A DNA stretch of 64,000 nucleotides from CBDIDH01 sp965277595. Lineage in GTDB: Bacteria; Planctomycetota; Planctomycetia; Isosphaerales; Isosphaeraceae. This document shows positions 1 to 10,400 of the stretch, one piece after another. How positions within the stretch are numbered: the stretch's first letter is position 1; each line of letters begins with the position of its first letter. The DNA lies in the NCBI GenBank assembly GCA_965277595.1, contig CBDIDH010000001.1, forward strand, positions 2,480,001 to 2,544,000. The letters are read 5' to 3'. Position numbers and translations under genes: made by a program. The notes beneath the pieces are model-generated. The model was not told the origin of the DNA. It ran no database searches and saw nothing but the letters and a program-made list of their open reading frames with translations.

Positions 1-1610
1 CGGAGACCCTGGAGTCGGGCGAGGTTTTGCTGGTAATCGGGATGCGTCTCGCCGAGCAACCGGCCGCGAACGTTCAATGCCTTCGTGAGCAATTCCTCCG
101 CGCCCGATCGATCCCCTCGGCGTTGCAGCAGCCAGGCGAGGTTGCCGAGGTTCGTGACCGAATCGGGATGCTCCTCGCCGAGCGTCGCCAGGCGGATCTC
201 AAGAGCCTGACGAAGCAGCGTTTCCGCGTCCTCGAAATGGTTGAGCCTTCGAAGAATCCCGGCGAGACCACTCAAATTCGCGGCATACTGCGGATGATTC
301 TCGCCAAGCGTCTGCCCCCGGATCTCCAGCGCCTTGCGGAGCAAATTCTCCGCGGGAGCGAGTTCCCCCTGCTGGGCATACACGTCGGCCAGGGCCGAAA
401 GTGCCTGTGCATGTTCGGGATGACGCTCGCCAAAGACCGCGATACGGACCTCAATCGCCTCTTTCAAGAGCATCCTGGCCCAGGTCGTATCGCCGCGCTT
501 CTGCACAAGCTGCGCGAGGTTGAGCAGGTTCGTCGCGTATTCGGGGTGCTTGGGACCGAGCACTTCCTTGCGGACGGCCAGGGCTTGCCGAAGCATCGCC
601 TCGGCCCCTTGCAGGTCGTCGGCCCGTTGCAGCAAGAGAGCGAGGCTGGTCAGGCAGGCCGCGTACTCGGGATGCCGTTCACCGACGGCGGCCTTGCACG
701 ATTCGAGAGCCTGGCGGAAGGTCGTCTCCGCCCCCTTCAGATCGCCCCGGCGCTGAAGGAGCAGGCCAAGCTGCGTCTGGATTCCCGCGAGATCGCTCAG
801 GTGGCTGCCCCGGGCCTGTCGCTTCATATCGATCAAAAGTCGCCAGATCGGCTCGGCATCGTTGAGGTTGCCTTGCCGCTGATGGAGCGACGCGAGCGAG
901 CCAAGAGCCGTCATGTGGCTCGGGTGCGTCTCTCCAAACTCGTGCCGATAAATCTCGACCGCCTGGCCGAGGAGCGTCCGGGCCTCCTGCTGCTGGCCGA
1001 GCGTTTGCACGACCTCGGCGAGAATTGCGAGGGTCGCGGCAACCTCGGCATGGTTCTCGCCGTGAGCATGGCGCTGGATCACGAGCGCCTCGCGGAGCAG
1101 GGTCTCGGCCGACCGGGGATCGTCGCGGCGTCGGTGTACCTCGGCGAGCGCGGCGAGGGTCTCGGCGTAATCGGGGTGATCGGGTCCGAGAGCGGCCTTG
1201 CGAATTTCCAGGGCGCGGGTCAGGAGCGGCTCGGCCCCCGCGTGGTCTTCCCAGCGGATCATGAGCCGGGCCATCTGGTCGAGACCCGCGGCGTAGTCGG
1301 CGTGGCGTTCGCCGAGCGCTTTCTTGCGGATTTCCAGGGCACGCTGAATCAGCGTTTCGGCATCGCTCAGCTCGTCGAGCGCTCCGAGAACCTCGGCGAG
1401 CATGCAAAGGCCCGTCGCATATTCCGGGTGCCGCTCTCCAATGACCTTCGTCTGGTAATCGATCAGCTCGCGAACGCGTTCCTCGGCGTCGGCGAGTCGG
1501 CCTCCTTCAAAAAGGAGTCGGGTCTCCTCGGCGAGACGGTCGGCCTTCTGCCGGTAGAGGTCGCCAGATTCCCGGGTCATCGTGCGACTCGACGCGTCGA
1601 ACAGTCCCAT
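1..1610 (-). CDS. TPR repeat protein, kinesin-light-chain type (C-terminus outside window)
   Basis: The minus-strand frame is open from an ATG at 1610 to the left edge, at least 536 codons, so the C-terminus is missing. The translation is almost wholly tandem tetratricopeptide units of about 42 residues, roughly twelve of them. Typical unit cores read AEPLLTRALEIRKAALG followed by P-x-H-P-x-Y-A, the pattern of kinesin-light-chain/TPR_12 proteins. The first 50 residues (MGLFDASSRTMTRES onward) are less regular. TPR arrays are protein-binding scaffolds; no catalytic domain is visible in the part present, but one could follow beyond the edge. The gene lies 227 bp downstream of another TPR gene on the same strand. 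The long open frame on the opposite strand here is its antisense shadow. Confidence 0.85.
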   Translation of the reverse strand, partial: MGLFDASSRTMTRESGDLYRQKADRLAEETRLLFEGGRLADAEERVRELIDYQTKVIGERHPEYATGLCMLAEVLGALDELSDAETLIQRALEIRKKALGERHADYAAGLDQMARLMIRWEDHAGAEPLLTRALEIRKAALGPDHPDYAETLAALAEVHRRRDDPRSAETLLREALVIQRHAHGENHAEVAATLAILAEVVQTLGQQQEARTLLGQAVEIYRHEFGETHPSHMTALGSLASLHQRQGNLNDAEPIWRLLIDMKRQARGSHLSDLAGIQTQLGLLLQRRGDLKGAETTFRQALESCKAAVGERHPEYAACLTSLALLLQRADDLQGAEAMLRQALAVRKEVLGPKHPEYATNLLNLAQLVQKRGDTTWARMLLKEAIEVRIAVFGERHPEHAQALSALADVYAQQGELAPAENLLRKALEIRGQTLGENHPQYAANLSGLAGILRRLNHFEDAETLLRQALEIRLATLGEEHPDSVTNLGNLAWLLQRRGDRSGAEELLTKALNVRGRLLGETHPDYQQNLARLQGL

Positions 1611-1837
1611 GACGGTTACCTTTGCCTCCGGGTCGACGAGCCTTCTATTCCGGCCAAAAACCGCGAAACCTTTCTCGACCGCCCGGCGCGTTGCCGGGGG
1701 CCGCCCCACCTCAGCGCCAGAGGTTCGTCTGTTTCGAATCTAGGACACCGGCGGGAATTTGACCCGATATTCTTACGACATTGTCGTTTCCGGGTTGCCC
1801 GGGTTAAGAATCGGGGCCGGTCGCCACGCCAATGCGT

Positions 1838-3028
1838 TCAGGCCGGATTCTCGACGACGATTCTGCCTCGCGCCGCGGCAACCGCGAGCGCATTGCCGAA
1901 GGCCGCCGCCACCGAGTCAAACCAGTCTGCCCAGAGCGCATCGCCTGTCGAATCATCGGCCGAGATCAGGCTGACCAGGGCATTGAGAGGATGATTCCCC
2001 TCCTTCAACGAGTTCGCCTCTTCGGGAAGGCCATTTCGAGCGGCCGACTCGATGGCCGCCCGCAAGGTTTGCGACGCGCTCTGGCATTCCGAGAGTGGAA
2101 GGAAACCCGGATCGGTCCGGCTAACCAACCGCTGGACCTGATCGAGCACGTCGAGAGCCCGCTGTCGGCCGGATGCGTGTTCAAGACGGGCAATCTCCGC
2201 CTCTCGGAGCGTCGGCAGCACGGCTACGAGATCGGAGAGGCTGATACTTTCCAGAGAATGAACCGCCAGGCCCTCGGCCGCGAACGCCTTGCAGGCGCCA
2301 ATCCGAAGCGTCTCAAAACGCTTCCGAAGCGCGGAGACGTCGCCGCGGAGATCGAAATCGCCAGGCAAGCGACCGGACCGAAGTTCTTCCCCGACCCGGG
2401 CAAGACGGTCGCCCAGCCTCGCGAATTCGTCCTGAAAAGGTTCGAGCCGAGCCGCGAGTTCCGCGGCGATGCCATCCACAAGATCTGACGCGTGAGAAAC
2501 CGGCGCGGAGTGAATCGGAACGCCTTCGGAAACGGGTGCACTGGAGGCGGGTCGAGATGCGTTACCCGACAGTCTCGCCTGTTCGCGTTTGGCTTGAAGG
2601 AGTTGATCGAGGCTTTTGAGGCTCACGATCGACTTCGGGTGCGTGGCGCCGAGGGATTCAAAGCGAATGTCCGCCGCCTTGCGGAGCAAACGCTCGGCCT
2701 CGTCCAGGTCGCCACGAGCCCAGAGCAAGCCGCCGAGACTGCTCAGGTTGGTTGCGTAATCGGGATGGACCTCGCCGAGGGTGGCCTGGCGGATCTCAAG
2801 GGCCTGGCGCAAAAGAGGTTCGGCCGCGTCGGGATCGCCCTGCATGATCAGGACGAGAGCAAACTGGTTCAAGGCCGCCGCGTAGTCGGGAGACTTTGTC
2901 CCAACCGAGGCGCCGATCTGCATGAGCCGCGCCCGAGCGTTGGCGGCCGCGGGGGTCTCGGGGGGGCCGACGATACTCTCTCGCGACAGGTCATTCAAGG
3001 TGGCAAACCCCTGGGGCCGGACGGCCAA
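1838..3028 (-). CDS. TPR-containing protein with helical C-terminal region
   Basis: A 396-residue product. Residues about 35-130 hold two or three kinesin-light-chain-type TPR units (for example AEPLLRQALEIRQATLGEVHP), matching the array in the next gene downstream. Residues about 165-390 are a mostly helical region of no recognised family. The start is unclear: an in-frame TGA lies just upstream of codon 3028, no ATG or GTG occurs between them, and 3028 is a TTG; the next in-frame ATG is inside the first TPR (MQIGASVG). A TTG start, or an upstream frameshift that removed the original N-terminus, are both possible. The function is probably protein-protein interaction together with the adjacent TPR protein. 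Confidence 0.7.
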   Translation of the reverse strand: MAVRPQGFATLNDLSRESIVGPPETPAAANARARLMQIGASVGTKSPDYAAALNQFALVLIMQGDPDAAEPLLRQALEIRQATLGEVHPDYATNLSSLGGLLWARGDLDEAERLLRKAADIRFESLGATHPKSIVSLKSLDQLLQAKREQARLSGNASRPASSAPVSEGVPIHSAPVSHASDLVDGIAAELAARLEPFQDEFARLGDRLARVGEELRSGRLPGDFDLRGDVSALRKRFETLRIGACKAFAAEGLAVHSLESISLSDLVAVLPTLREAEIARLEHASGRQRALDVLDQVQRLVSRTDPGFLPLSECQSASQTLRAAIESAARNGLPEEANSLKEGNHPLNALVSLISADDSTGDALWADWFDSVAAAFGNALAVAAARGRIVVENPA

Positions 3029-3167
3029 GGGGCGAATGGCCGACGCGGCGGCAATTTCCGGCGCCCGTCATTGGGGACCGGCGATTGGGTTATAGCTCGC
3101 CCCTTCGAACCGGTCAAGTTTCTCAAGACTCGTTGAGGTCATTGATCTCAATGACCCCGCGCCGTCG

Positions 3168-4886
3168 TCAGGCGACCGAGGCCCCCTTGGACCGGGAACC
3201 GCCGTTTTCGAGCCGTCGACCGTCGGAGGCTTTGGACCCCTCGGCCTTCTGGGGAAGACCGCGCGTCAGAACGGCGAAGGGGCTCGCGGCGTCCTGTCGC
3301 TTGAGTTTGATGTAAAGATAACTCTCATAATTACACGGGTAAACGGTAACCTTGCCGTCCTCGACCTCGATCACCTTGTTGGCCACGGCGCGGATGAAAT
3401 GCTCGTCGTGAGAGATGAAGCAAAGCGTCCCTTGATAGCCGTTGAGGGCGTCTTCGAGAACGTCGCGGCTATCGATGTCGAGATGGTTCGTCGGCTCGTC
3501 CATCATAATGAAGTTATGAGCGACCGTCAAAATTTTTGCCAGGCAGAGCCGCGTCTTCTCGCCGCCAGAAAGGGCGCCGACGGGTTTGTCCACCGACTCA
3601 CCACTGAAGAGAAATGAACCGAGCATGTGCCGAAGCATCCCCTCGCTGGCGCCGGGATGGACCTCGCGAAGGCTGGCGATCACCGTCGACCGCATGTTCA
3701 GGGCCTCGACGCGGTGCTGCGCGAAATAGGTCGGGAAGACGTTGCTTCCCAGCAGGCGCTCGCCCCGGTTCGGCTCAAGAATCCCGGCGAGGAGCTTCAT
3801 CAGTGTCGTCTTGCCCGCGCCATTGGGTCCAACCAGGACGACTTTATCCCCGCGATCGATCTCCAGTTCCAGGCCCGAGTAAACGACCTTCGTACCGTAC
3901 GAAAAACCCAGGTTGTCCAGTTTGGCGACGACCTGACCGCTCCTCGGCGGCTCGGGAAGCTTGATCCGCAGGGTTGATCCATCCGTTTGCGGGGCGTCGA
4001 TCCGTTCCATCTTCTCGATCGCCTTGAGCCTCGATTGCGCCCGCGAGGCCGTCGCGGCGTTGGCCCGGTTCCGATCGACGAAGTCTTGCATCTGTCGGAT
4101 CTTCTTCTGCTGCGAATCAAAGGACGACTGATGCACCGCCAGCCGATGTTCCTTCTGCGGCAGAAACGCCGTGTAATTGCCCGGATATGTGTAAAGCTTG
4201 CCCAGTTCCAGCTCGAACGTCTTGTTGATGACCCGATCCAGAAAGTCGCGATCGTGGCAGGTGATCAAGATCGCGCCGGGATAGGATTGCAGGAACGACT
4301 CGAACCACTTCACGCTGAGCAAATCAAGGTGATTCGTCGGCTCGTCCAGCAGCAAGAGGTCGTGCTCGAAGGCCAGTAAGCCGGCGAGTGCCAGGCGCAT
4401 CGCCCAACCCCCTGAAAGCGTCGCGACCGGAGCATCAAGCCGATCGACCGAGAATCCCAGACCCGTCAAAATCGTCTTGGCGCGGGCCTCCATCTCGTAC
4501 CCCCCCGCCGAGACGTACGCCTCCATTGCGTCGTCATATTGATCGAGCGCGGTCGGATCACCCTCTTCCATTCGCTTGAGAACATCCTTGAACCAACGGT
4601 CCGCACGCGTCCAGGGGCCGAGATGCGCCAGCATGTTTTCAAAGACCGTCCCTTCGCGGAGCGGGTGAATCTCCTGCGAAAGGTAGCCGATCGAGCATTT
4701 CCGATCGCGGAGCACCTCGCCGCCGTCCAGGTGTTCCTCGCCAATCAGGACCTTGAACAGCGTGGACTTCCCCGTCCCATTCTTGCCGAGCAAGCCGATC
4801 CGATCTCCTCGGACGATCGAACCCTCAATGCCCTCGTAAAGCGTCTGGCGGCCGTAGCTCTTGCGGGCGTTCGAAAGTCGAATCAT
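3168..4886 (-). CDS. ABC-F family ATPase
   Basis: Two ABC ATPase domains in one 572-residue chain with no membrane segments, the layout of ABC-F proteins that act on ribosomes (translation factors such as EttA, or antibiotic-protection proteins) rather than in transport. Domain 1 has Walker A GKNGTGKST, signature LSGGW and Walker B LLLDEPTNHLD. Domain 2 has GPNGAGKTT, LSGGEKTR and MMDEPTNHLD. A charged helical linker with RAQSRLKAIEKMER lies between them, and the C-terminus is a short basic tail. I start it at the ATG at 4886 (MIRLSNARKSYG), where homology to ABC-F N-termini begins; an upstream in-frame extension to 5009 looks non-coding. The subfamily cannot be assigned without an alignment. 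Confidence 0.9.
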   Translation of the reverse strand: MIRLSNARKSYGRQTLYEGIEGSIVRGDRIGLLGKNGTGKSTLFKVLIGEEHLDGGEVLRDRKCSIGYLSQEIHPLREGTVFENMLAHLGPWTRADRWFKDVLKRMEEGDPTALDQYDDAMEAYVSAGGYEMEARAKTILTGLGFSVDRLDAPVATLSGGWAMRLALAGLLAFEHDLLLLDEPTNHLDLLSVKWFESFLQSYPGAILITCHDRDFLDRVINKTFELELGKLYTYPGNYTAFLPQKEHRLAVHQSSFDSQQKKIRQMQDFVDRNRANAATASRAQSRLKAIEKMERIDAPQTDGSTLRIKLPEPPRSGQVVAKLDNLGFSYGTKVVYSGLELEIDRGDKVVLVGPNGAGKTTLMKLLAGILEPNRGERLLGSNVFPTYFAQHRVEALNMRSTVIASLREVHPGASEGMLRHMLGSFLFSGESVDKPVGALSGGEKTRLCLAKILTVAHNFIMMDEPTNHLDIDSRDVLEDALNGYQGTLCFISHDEHFIRAVANKVIEVEDGKVTVYPCNYESYLYIKLKRQDAASPFAVLTRGLPQKAEGSKASDGRRLENGGSRSKGASVA

Positions 4887-5452
4887 GGGGGTGGGAGCCT
4901 GTCGAGGAAATACCGCTCTCGGGCGGGAGGACCGGAGAAGCCTGGCCTTTGGGGCGCAATTCGAGGATGCGCAACCGGAAAATGACTGTAACCGATTGCT
5001 CGCAACCATACAACTCTGACTTCGATGACCGGGATCATGTCCAAGATATTATGCGTTCACGAAGTTAAAATCCCGCAAAAGGGATATTGCATCCCTTCTA
5101 AGGCATAATCCTCGATTTTTTCGACAACATCGCCAGGTTATGGTTCCTGAAACTTTTTGTTGTATATTTTAGCTTAACTACCCTGTTTATCATCCGGTAT
5201 GGAAGTTTGTTCATGAATTGTGGGCTTTCTCTTGAAAAAATTGTTCCCTTCTCGGGCGTGTCGAAAACTTTGAAAGACGGATGAGGCGGCCTTGCAAGAC
5301 AACAAGGCCTCTAAATTATTCTATTTTTGCGTGAAGGCGTGTCTTTTACGTTTTCCGAAACGCGTGCATGCGGCAGGACAATCTCGGTCTTTGAGATGAC
5401 TTGATTTCCTCCCATCGAGTTTCCGGTCTCCTTGAACAGAGAGGGTCGCGCA
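4887..5452. other. Divergent AT-richer intergenic region
   Basis: About 560 bp between the divergent ABC-F gene and the SdrD-like gene. It is visibly more AT-rich than its surroundings, especially 5040-5260 and 5310-5400, as expected for promoters facing both ways. I see no convincing ORF and no unambiguous -35/-10 pair. A GC-rich hairpin lies at 5288-5309 (separate entry). Confidence 0.6.
5288..5309 (+). terminator. Hairpin GGCCTTG/CAAGGCC followed by T-rich DNA
   Basis: A perfect 7-bp inverted repeat, GGCCTTG (5288-5294) and CAAGGCC (5303-5309), with an 8-nt loop, followed on the plus strand by AT-rich sequence ending in a T run. The shape is that of an intrinsic terminator, but no plus-strand gene precedes it. 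If transcribed it would sit in the 5' leader of the SdrD-like gene, so it may be an attenuator or leader structure instead. Confidence 0.35.
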
Positions 5453-7282
5453 ATGAGCCTTGGCAAGAGAGCGACGGAGAACAGGACGGCACGCGGGTAT
5501 TGCACCCGAAAGCTCGCGCCGGTGGTTGAGGTCGTGGAAAGTCGACTCTTGCTCGCCACCGGATATGGCGTGATTGCTGGAACGGCGTTCATGGATGTCA
5601 ACGACAATCAAGTTCTTGGCGACACCGACCCTTATCTGCCCGGGGCCACGATCGAGCTTTTTCAGGCAGGATCAACAACACCGATTGCAACCCAGACGAC
5701 CGATGCGAATGGCGGGTATTCGTTTTCGGGACTGGCGCCAGGCACCTACATCGTCGGCGAGGTCGCTCCCGCGCACACGGCCGTGTCGGGAACGCAAATT
5801 CTCACGCAAGTGGAACCGGCCCAGCGTCTTTCGGGCAATCTGATTCAGGTGACGGTTCCGGCCAGTCCCTTGGCGCTCAATTACAACGGCGTGAACGCCG
5901 GCACCTTCCAGGTGACGAATAACCTGGTGAACAACACGCCGCTGGCCGACTCGATCGGGCCTTTCCAGGTCACCCTGGGAACGACGCCAGGCGCGACCGA
6001 TATCAACCCGGGTTTTCTGAGCTATTGCCTCGACGACCTGCATCGCCTTTCCTTCCAGGGAGGCGAAAAATTCCCGATCGATACCCAGCCGATCACCGCA
6101 TTGACCAACAGCCTGACCACGATCCCCGCCGATCGCGCCGGGCGGATCGCCTACCTTTACAATCACTTCGGCAACGCCTCGCTCAACAACATTCAAGGCC
6201 CCGCGCTCCAGCTGGCCATCTGGGAACTGCTCTACGACACCACCCCGACGGCCGACTTCAGCGCGGGCAACTTCCAGGTGACCGGTCCCTATGCCCCTTT
6301 CACCGATCAGACAACCTTGAATCAGGTGCTGGCGCAGGCAACGACCTATTTCAACATGTCCGCGGGCAAGAGCGAGGCCGCCTTGCTCCTTGATGCCAGT
6401 CCCGGTCAGACGCCCGGTCAGGCCGACGGCTCGCAATCGATGATCGCCGAGGGGAGTTTCAACTTCGCCAATGTGAACGTCCCCCCATCCAGCATCGCCG
6501 GCTCCGTCTACTTCGACGCCAATCACGACGGCGCGAAAGACACGGGAGACTCGCCGATCGCCGGCTCCCTGATCGCCCTGACCGGCACCGACCAGAACGG
6601 CAACGTCGTCAAGCTGACGACCACGACCGACGCCTCGGGCGCGTATCTCTTCAACGACCTCAATCCAGGGAATTACTCGATCACCCTTCTCACCGCCCCG
6701 GCCGGTTTCGCGCCTGGCGCCGTGACGCAAGGGACGCCCGGCAACGGAACCATCGGCGTGAACCGATTGCTGAATGTCGGCCTTCCGGCGGGTATCAACG
6801 GAGTCAACAACAACCTGGGTCTGGTGGTCCAGGCCGTGGACGCCACTGGTCTCCAACTCCTGGGGATTCACCAGCAGCCAACGCGGATCGTTCTCCAGTT
6901 CAACGCCCCCTTGAATGCGACCCTCGCGCAAGATCCCGCGAGTTATACCCTCATCGGCCTTGGCAAGGACGAGACCTACGGCACGCGCGACGACGTCCAT
7001 TACAAAATCGCCTCGGCGACCTACAACGCAACCAACGCCACCGTGACACTCGTCCCGGCCACGCACTTGAACATTCATTATCACTATGTCTTGCAATACA
7101 ACTTCGCCGGGGCGAATTCCCTTGCTCCGACGGTAACGTCGACCTCGGTCTTTGGACGGACCTCGGTCCCGTACTTCGACATCCACGGCACGATCAAGCC
7201 GAATCCCCCACTGACCGCCGCCCAGGCCAAGCACAACGCCGCCGTGTTCGCGAAGACGCTCGCCAAGCTCGGCAAAGTCTGA
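5453..7282 (+). CDS. Secreted SdrD/CnaB-domain protein with possible thioester module
   Basis: A 609-residue protein starting at the ATG at 5453, preceded by GAGAGGG about 7 nt upstream; an earlier in-frame start at 5432 is less likely. Residues 20-36 carry VEVVESRLLLATG, the N-terminal motif typical of large planctomycete secreted proteins. Residues about 38-110 are an SdrD/CnaB-like beta domain (GTAFMDVNDN then DANGGYSFSGLAPGTY). Residues about 150-305 resemble thioester domains of Gram-positive adhesins: Cys192 in LSYCLDD and Gln253 in ALQLAIWE fit the Cys and Q-x-A-I-W motif positions. A second CnaB-like domain follows at about 347-430 (GSVYFDANHDG). The C-terminal 130 residues resemble Ig/cadherin-like secreted modules. 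It probably acts at the cell surface or in the matrix. No transmembrane or sortase anchor is visible. Confidence 0.8.
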   Translation: MSLGKRATENRTARGYCTRKLAPVVEVVESRLLLATGYGVIAGTAFMDVNDNQVLGDTDPYLPGATIELFQAGSTTPIATQTTDANGGYSFSGLAPGTYIVGEVAPAHTAVSGTQILTQVEPAQRLSGNLIQVTVPASPLALNYNGVNAGTFQVTNNLVNNTPLADSIGPFQVTLGTTPGATDINPGFLSYCLDDLHRLSFQGGEKFPIDTQPITALTNSLTTIPADRAGRIAYLYNHFGNASLNNIQGPALQLAIWELLYDTTPTADFSAGNFQVTGPYAPFTDQTTLNQVLAQATTYFNMSAGKSEAALLLDASPGQTPGQADGSQSMIAEGSFNFANVNVPPSSIAGSVYFDANHDGAKDTGDSPIAGSLIALTGTDQNGNVVKLTTTTDASGAYLFNDLNPGNYSITLLTAPAGFAPGAVTQGTPGNGTIGVNRLLNVGLPAGINGVNNNLGLVVQAVDATGLQLLGIHQQPTRIVLQFNAPLNATLAQDPASYTLIGLGKDETYGTRDDVHYKIASATYNATNATVTLVPATHLNIHYHYVLQYNFAGANSLAPTVTSTSVFGRTSVPYFDIHGTIKPNPPLTAAQAKHNAAVFAKTLAKLGKV

Positions 7283-7372
7283 TTGCCTTCGCCGGAAATC
7301 GTTCGGATGCGTGATCGTCGCGACGGCCTGGCCGAAAGACCTTTCACGCACCCGACACGTTTCGATTAAGAT

Positions 7373-7403
7373 GACTCCTCGAACTCGTTCCGTTCGAGGA
7401 GTC
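7373..7403 (+). promoter_or_regulatory. Hairpin that sequesters the ribosome-binding site of the cytochrome gene
   Basis: A perfect 11-bp inverted repeat: GACTCCTCGAA (7373-7383), a 9-nt loop, and TTCGAGGAGTC (7393-7403). The descending arm contains GAGGAG (7396-7401), the Shine-Dalgarno sequence of the gene whose ATG is at 7409. No T tract follows, so it is not a typical terminator. If transcribed, it would hide the ribosome-binding site. Confidence 0.6.
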
Positions 7404-7408
7404 AGGCA

Positions 7409-10400
7409 ATGTTGATGATGACGCGTGGTTCCGCCCTGCTTCTGGCGATGCTCTCGATTTTTTCGGGGATGGCACGCGGCGATGATTCTGGTGGCGAAAA
7501 TCTCGGGCTCAAGGTCCCGCCGGGCTTTCGGGTCCGCCTCTTCGCCGATGAAACCCTGGCGAATGATACCTATGCGATGACCCTCGACGCCCTCGGGCGC
7601 GTCGTCGTCACGACCCGAGGCTCTGTCTCGACCCTGATCGACGCCGACGGCGATGGTCGAGCCGATCATTCCACCCTCTTCACAGCCACCGAGACAGGGG
7701 GCATGGGCCTCGCCTTTGTCGGCAACGACCTTTTCTTCTGTGGCGACGGCTGGCTCTCGCGCTACCGCGACGCCAACGGCGACGGCCGCGCCGACGGTCC
7801 CGCCGAGCATCTCCTCCCCCTGGCCTTCGGCGAGCATGGCGGCCACGCGATCCGCGAGGGGCCGGACGGCTGGCTCTACATCATCGGTGGCAACGACGCG
7901 GGAATCGGTCCGCGACACGCCACCCTCGCCAGTTCGCCCGTCCTTCGCCCCGAAGCCGGAGCCCTGATATGCCTGAACCCCGAAGATAAGCGTTCGGAAA
8001 TCATCGCCCAGGGCTTCCGCAACCCCTACGACTTCGACTTCCGTTCCGACGGCGAGATCATCACCTACGACAGCGACGTCGAACGCGACGTCTTTCTCCC
8101 CTGGTACACGCCGACCCGGCTCTTTCACGTCGCCAAGGGCGGCCATCACGGCTGGCGGCTCAAGGGGTATCTCCGTAGCTGGCCCCGCCCGGCCGACGAT
8201 CCGGGAACGGTCGCCGTCCTCGCGGACATGGGACGCGGATCGCCGACGGGCGTCGTCTCATATCGACACCGCCAGTTCCCCATGCGTTATCGCGATGGCT
8301 TCTTCGTTCTTGACTGGACCTTCGGCAAGGTCTACTTCGTCGCGCTTCAGCCCAAGGGTTCGACCTACCAGGCGTCGGTCGAGGTCTTCCTCGAACCGAC
8401 CGGCGTTTCCGGGTTCGCGCCAACGGACGCGGCCGTCGCTCCCGATGGTTCGCTCCTGATCTCCATCGGCGGCCGGAAAACGCGCGGAGCCGTCTATCGG
8501 GTGGAATTCAACGGTCAAGAGAAGGTGGAAATCGAACCGAAAACCACCGATCTTGTTCGGGTTTTGAACGCCCCGCAACCTCTTGATGCCTGGTCCCGGG
8601 CCATCTGGCAACCAATCGCGGAAACGATCGGCCGCGAGCCCTTTTTGAAGGCGATTCGCGACGTTCAAGGCCCCGACGCCGACCGGATTCGCGCCATCGA
8701 AGTTGTCACCGAGCGTTTTGGCGGCCTCGATCAGGCGACGGTCACATCCCTGGCCTCCGACGCCTCGGATCTCGTCAAGCGCCGGGCCGTCTGGTCGGCG
8801 GGCCGAACCGGAGGAACGCTCGACGTTCGAGGTCTGATCCAGACTGAAAACCCGGAAGTTCTCGTCGCGGCGCTCGACGCGCAGATCTCTCCCGACGCCC
8901 TTTCCCCGAACCTTCGCGCCCGAACCTTCCACCACCCCGACCGCCGCGTCCGCCAATCCTCCGCCAGACTGGCCGCGCGAACACCTGGTTTCGATGCAAC
9001 AGCGAACGGCTCGCCCCAGGACGCGCTCACGGCCTTGCTCGCCTTTATCCTCGCGCACCCCGATCAGCCCATTCAGGAAGCGGTCGCCCGACGCCTTTGC
9101 GACCTGATTTCCCGCGCGAAGGAACCTGACCTTCAACTTCAGGCGGTCATGCTTTTGCAGCGAGCGCTCGGCGATTACCGCAGAGATCAACCGGAAATCG
9201 AGGTGATCACCGGCTACGCCTTGCAACCCTCGATGGCCGGTCACGAAACTCTTGTCCGCCAGGTTCTTGAGACCATCAGGCCACTCTTTCCGAGCGGCTC
9301 CAGTCGGCTCGACGACGAGCTTGCGCGTCTTCTGGCGATGCTTGAAGACAACGATTCCAGCGTGCCGGGGCGCGTCTCCGCATTCTGGACCGATTCAAGT
9401 TCCGCCACGCGTGACCTTCATTTCCTGATCGTCCTGGCGCGTCTTCGAGGTCGGAGAAGCGCTGAGGTCACCAACCGGACCGCCCGCGCGATCGTCCGCC
9501 TTGACGCCAAGCTCGGCGGCCAGGAACAGCGGACGAAACAAAGCTGGAACGCCCGGCTCTCCGAGACCATGACCCTTCTTCTCGGCCGCGACCCGGCCCT
9601 TGGCGAGGCCCTCTTGCGCGAACCTGGCTTCGTTGCGCCCAGTCACGTCGCGCTCGCCCTTTCGCTGGCTCCCGCCGCGAGAGAGGAGGCCGCGACGCGC
9701 TTTCTCAAGGCCGTTCAATCGGACGCGGATTTCCAGTGGTCCGGCCCGCTCGTCGACCTCCTCGGCAGCTTGCCCCCAGCCGTGAATAAACCCCTCTTTC
9801 GCCAGCACTGGGACAACTTCGCGCTCCGCGATGCCCTTTTGCCCCGACTCGCCAACCCCGCCGATCCCGCCGACCGGTCCATCTATCTCGACGCGCTCGA
9901 TTCCTCGCAGAGCGAGACCGTCCGCGCCGCTTTCCAGGCGCTCGAATCGCTTCCCGGCGCCGACGCTCCCGAAAGCCTCGCCGCCTTTTTGAAGCTTCTT
10001 CGCAAGCTCATTCTTGAACCACGCGAAGGCCCCTTGAGAACGCGTCTGGCCGCGCGGATTGCGCAATCGCTGGCGATCAATGCAAACTTCCAGGAATCGG
10101 CGACCGACTTGGCGACGCTCCGACGCCTTTATCAACCTCTCGTCGATCGGTTCACGCACGACCATCCCGACCTCGCCGGTCGACTCAACACCGGCGCCGT
10201 CGACTGGAAAGATTTTTCGAAACGCCTGGCTCGGATCGACTGGTCCCGGGGCGAACAATCCCGAGGCGAGATACTTTTCCGCGATCGCGGCTGCCAGACC
10301 TGCCATTCCGGCCCCAGGTCGCTCGGACCCGACCTGACCGGCGTTACCAACCGATTCTCACGCGACGACCTCTTCACGGCCATCGTCGCGCCCAGCCTCG

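Noticed and set aside
27..1994. 655-codon plus-strand frame over the TPR genes
   Set aside because: It is the antisense of regular TPR repeats on the minus strand; its residues are low-complexity and match no family.
5672..8149. 825-codon minus-strand frame across two plus-strand genes
   Set aside because: It spans two clear plus-strand genes and their gap, has a Val/Gly/Arg shadow composition and no ribosome-binding site.
8258..10306. Minus-strand frames of 328 and 303 codons opposite the cytochrome gene
   Set aside because: Antisense shadows of a gene with clear family features.
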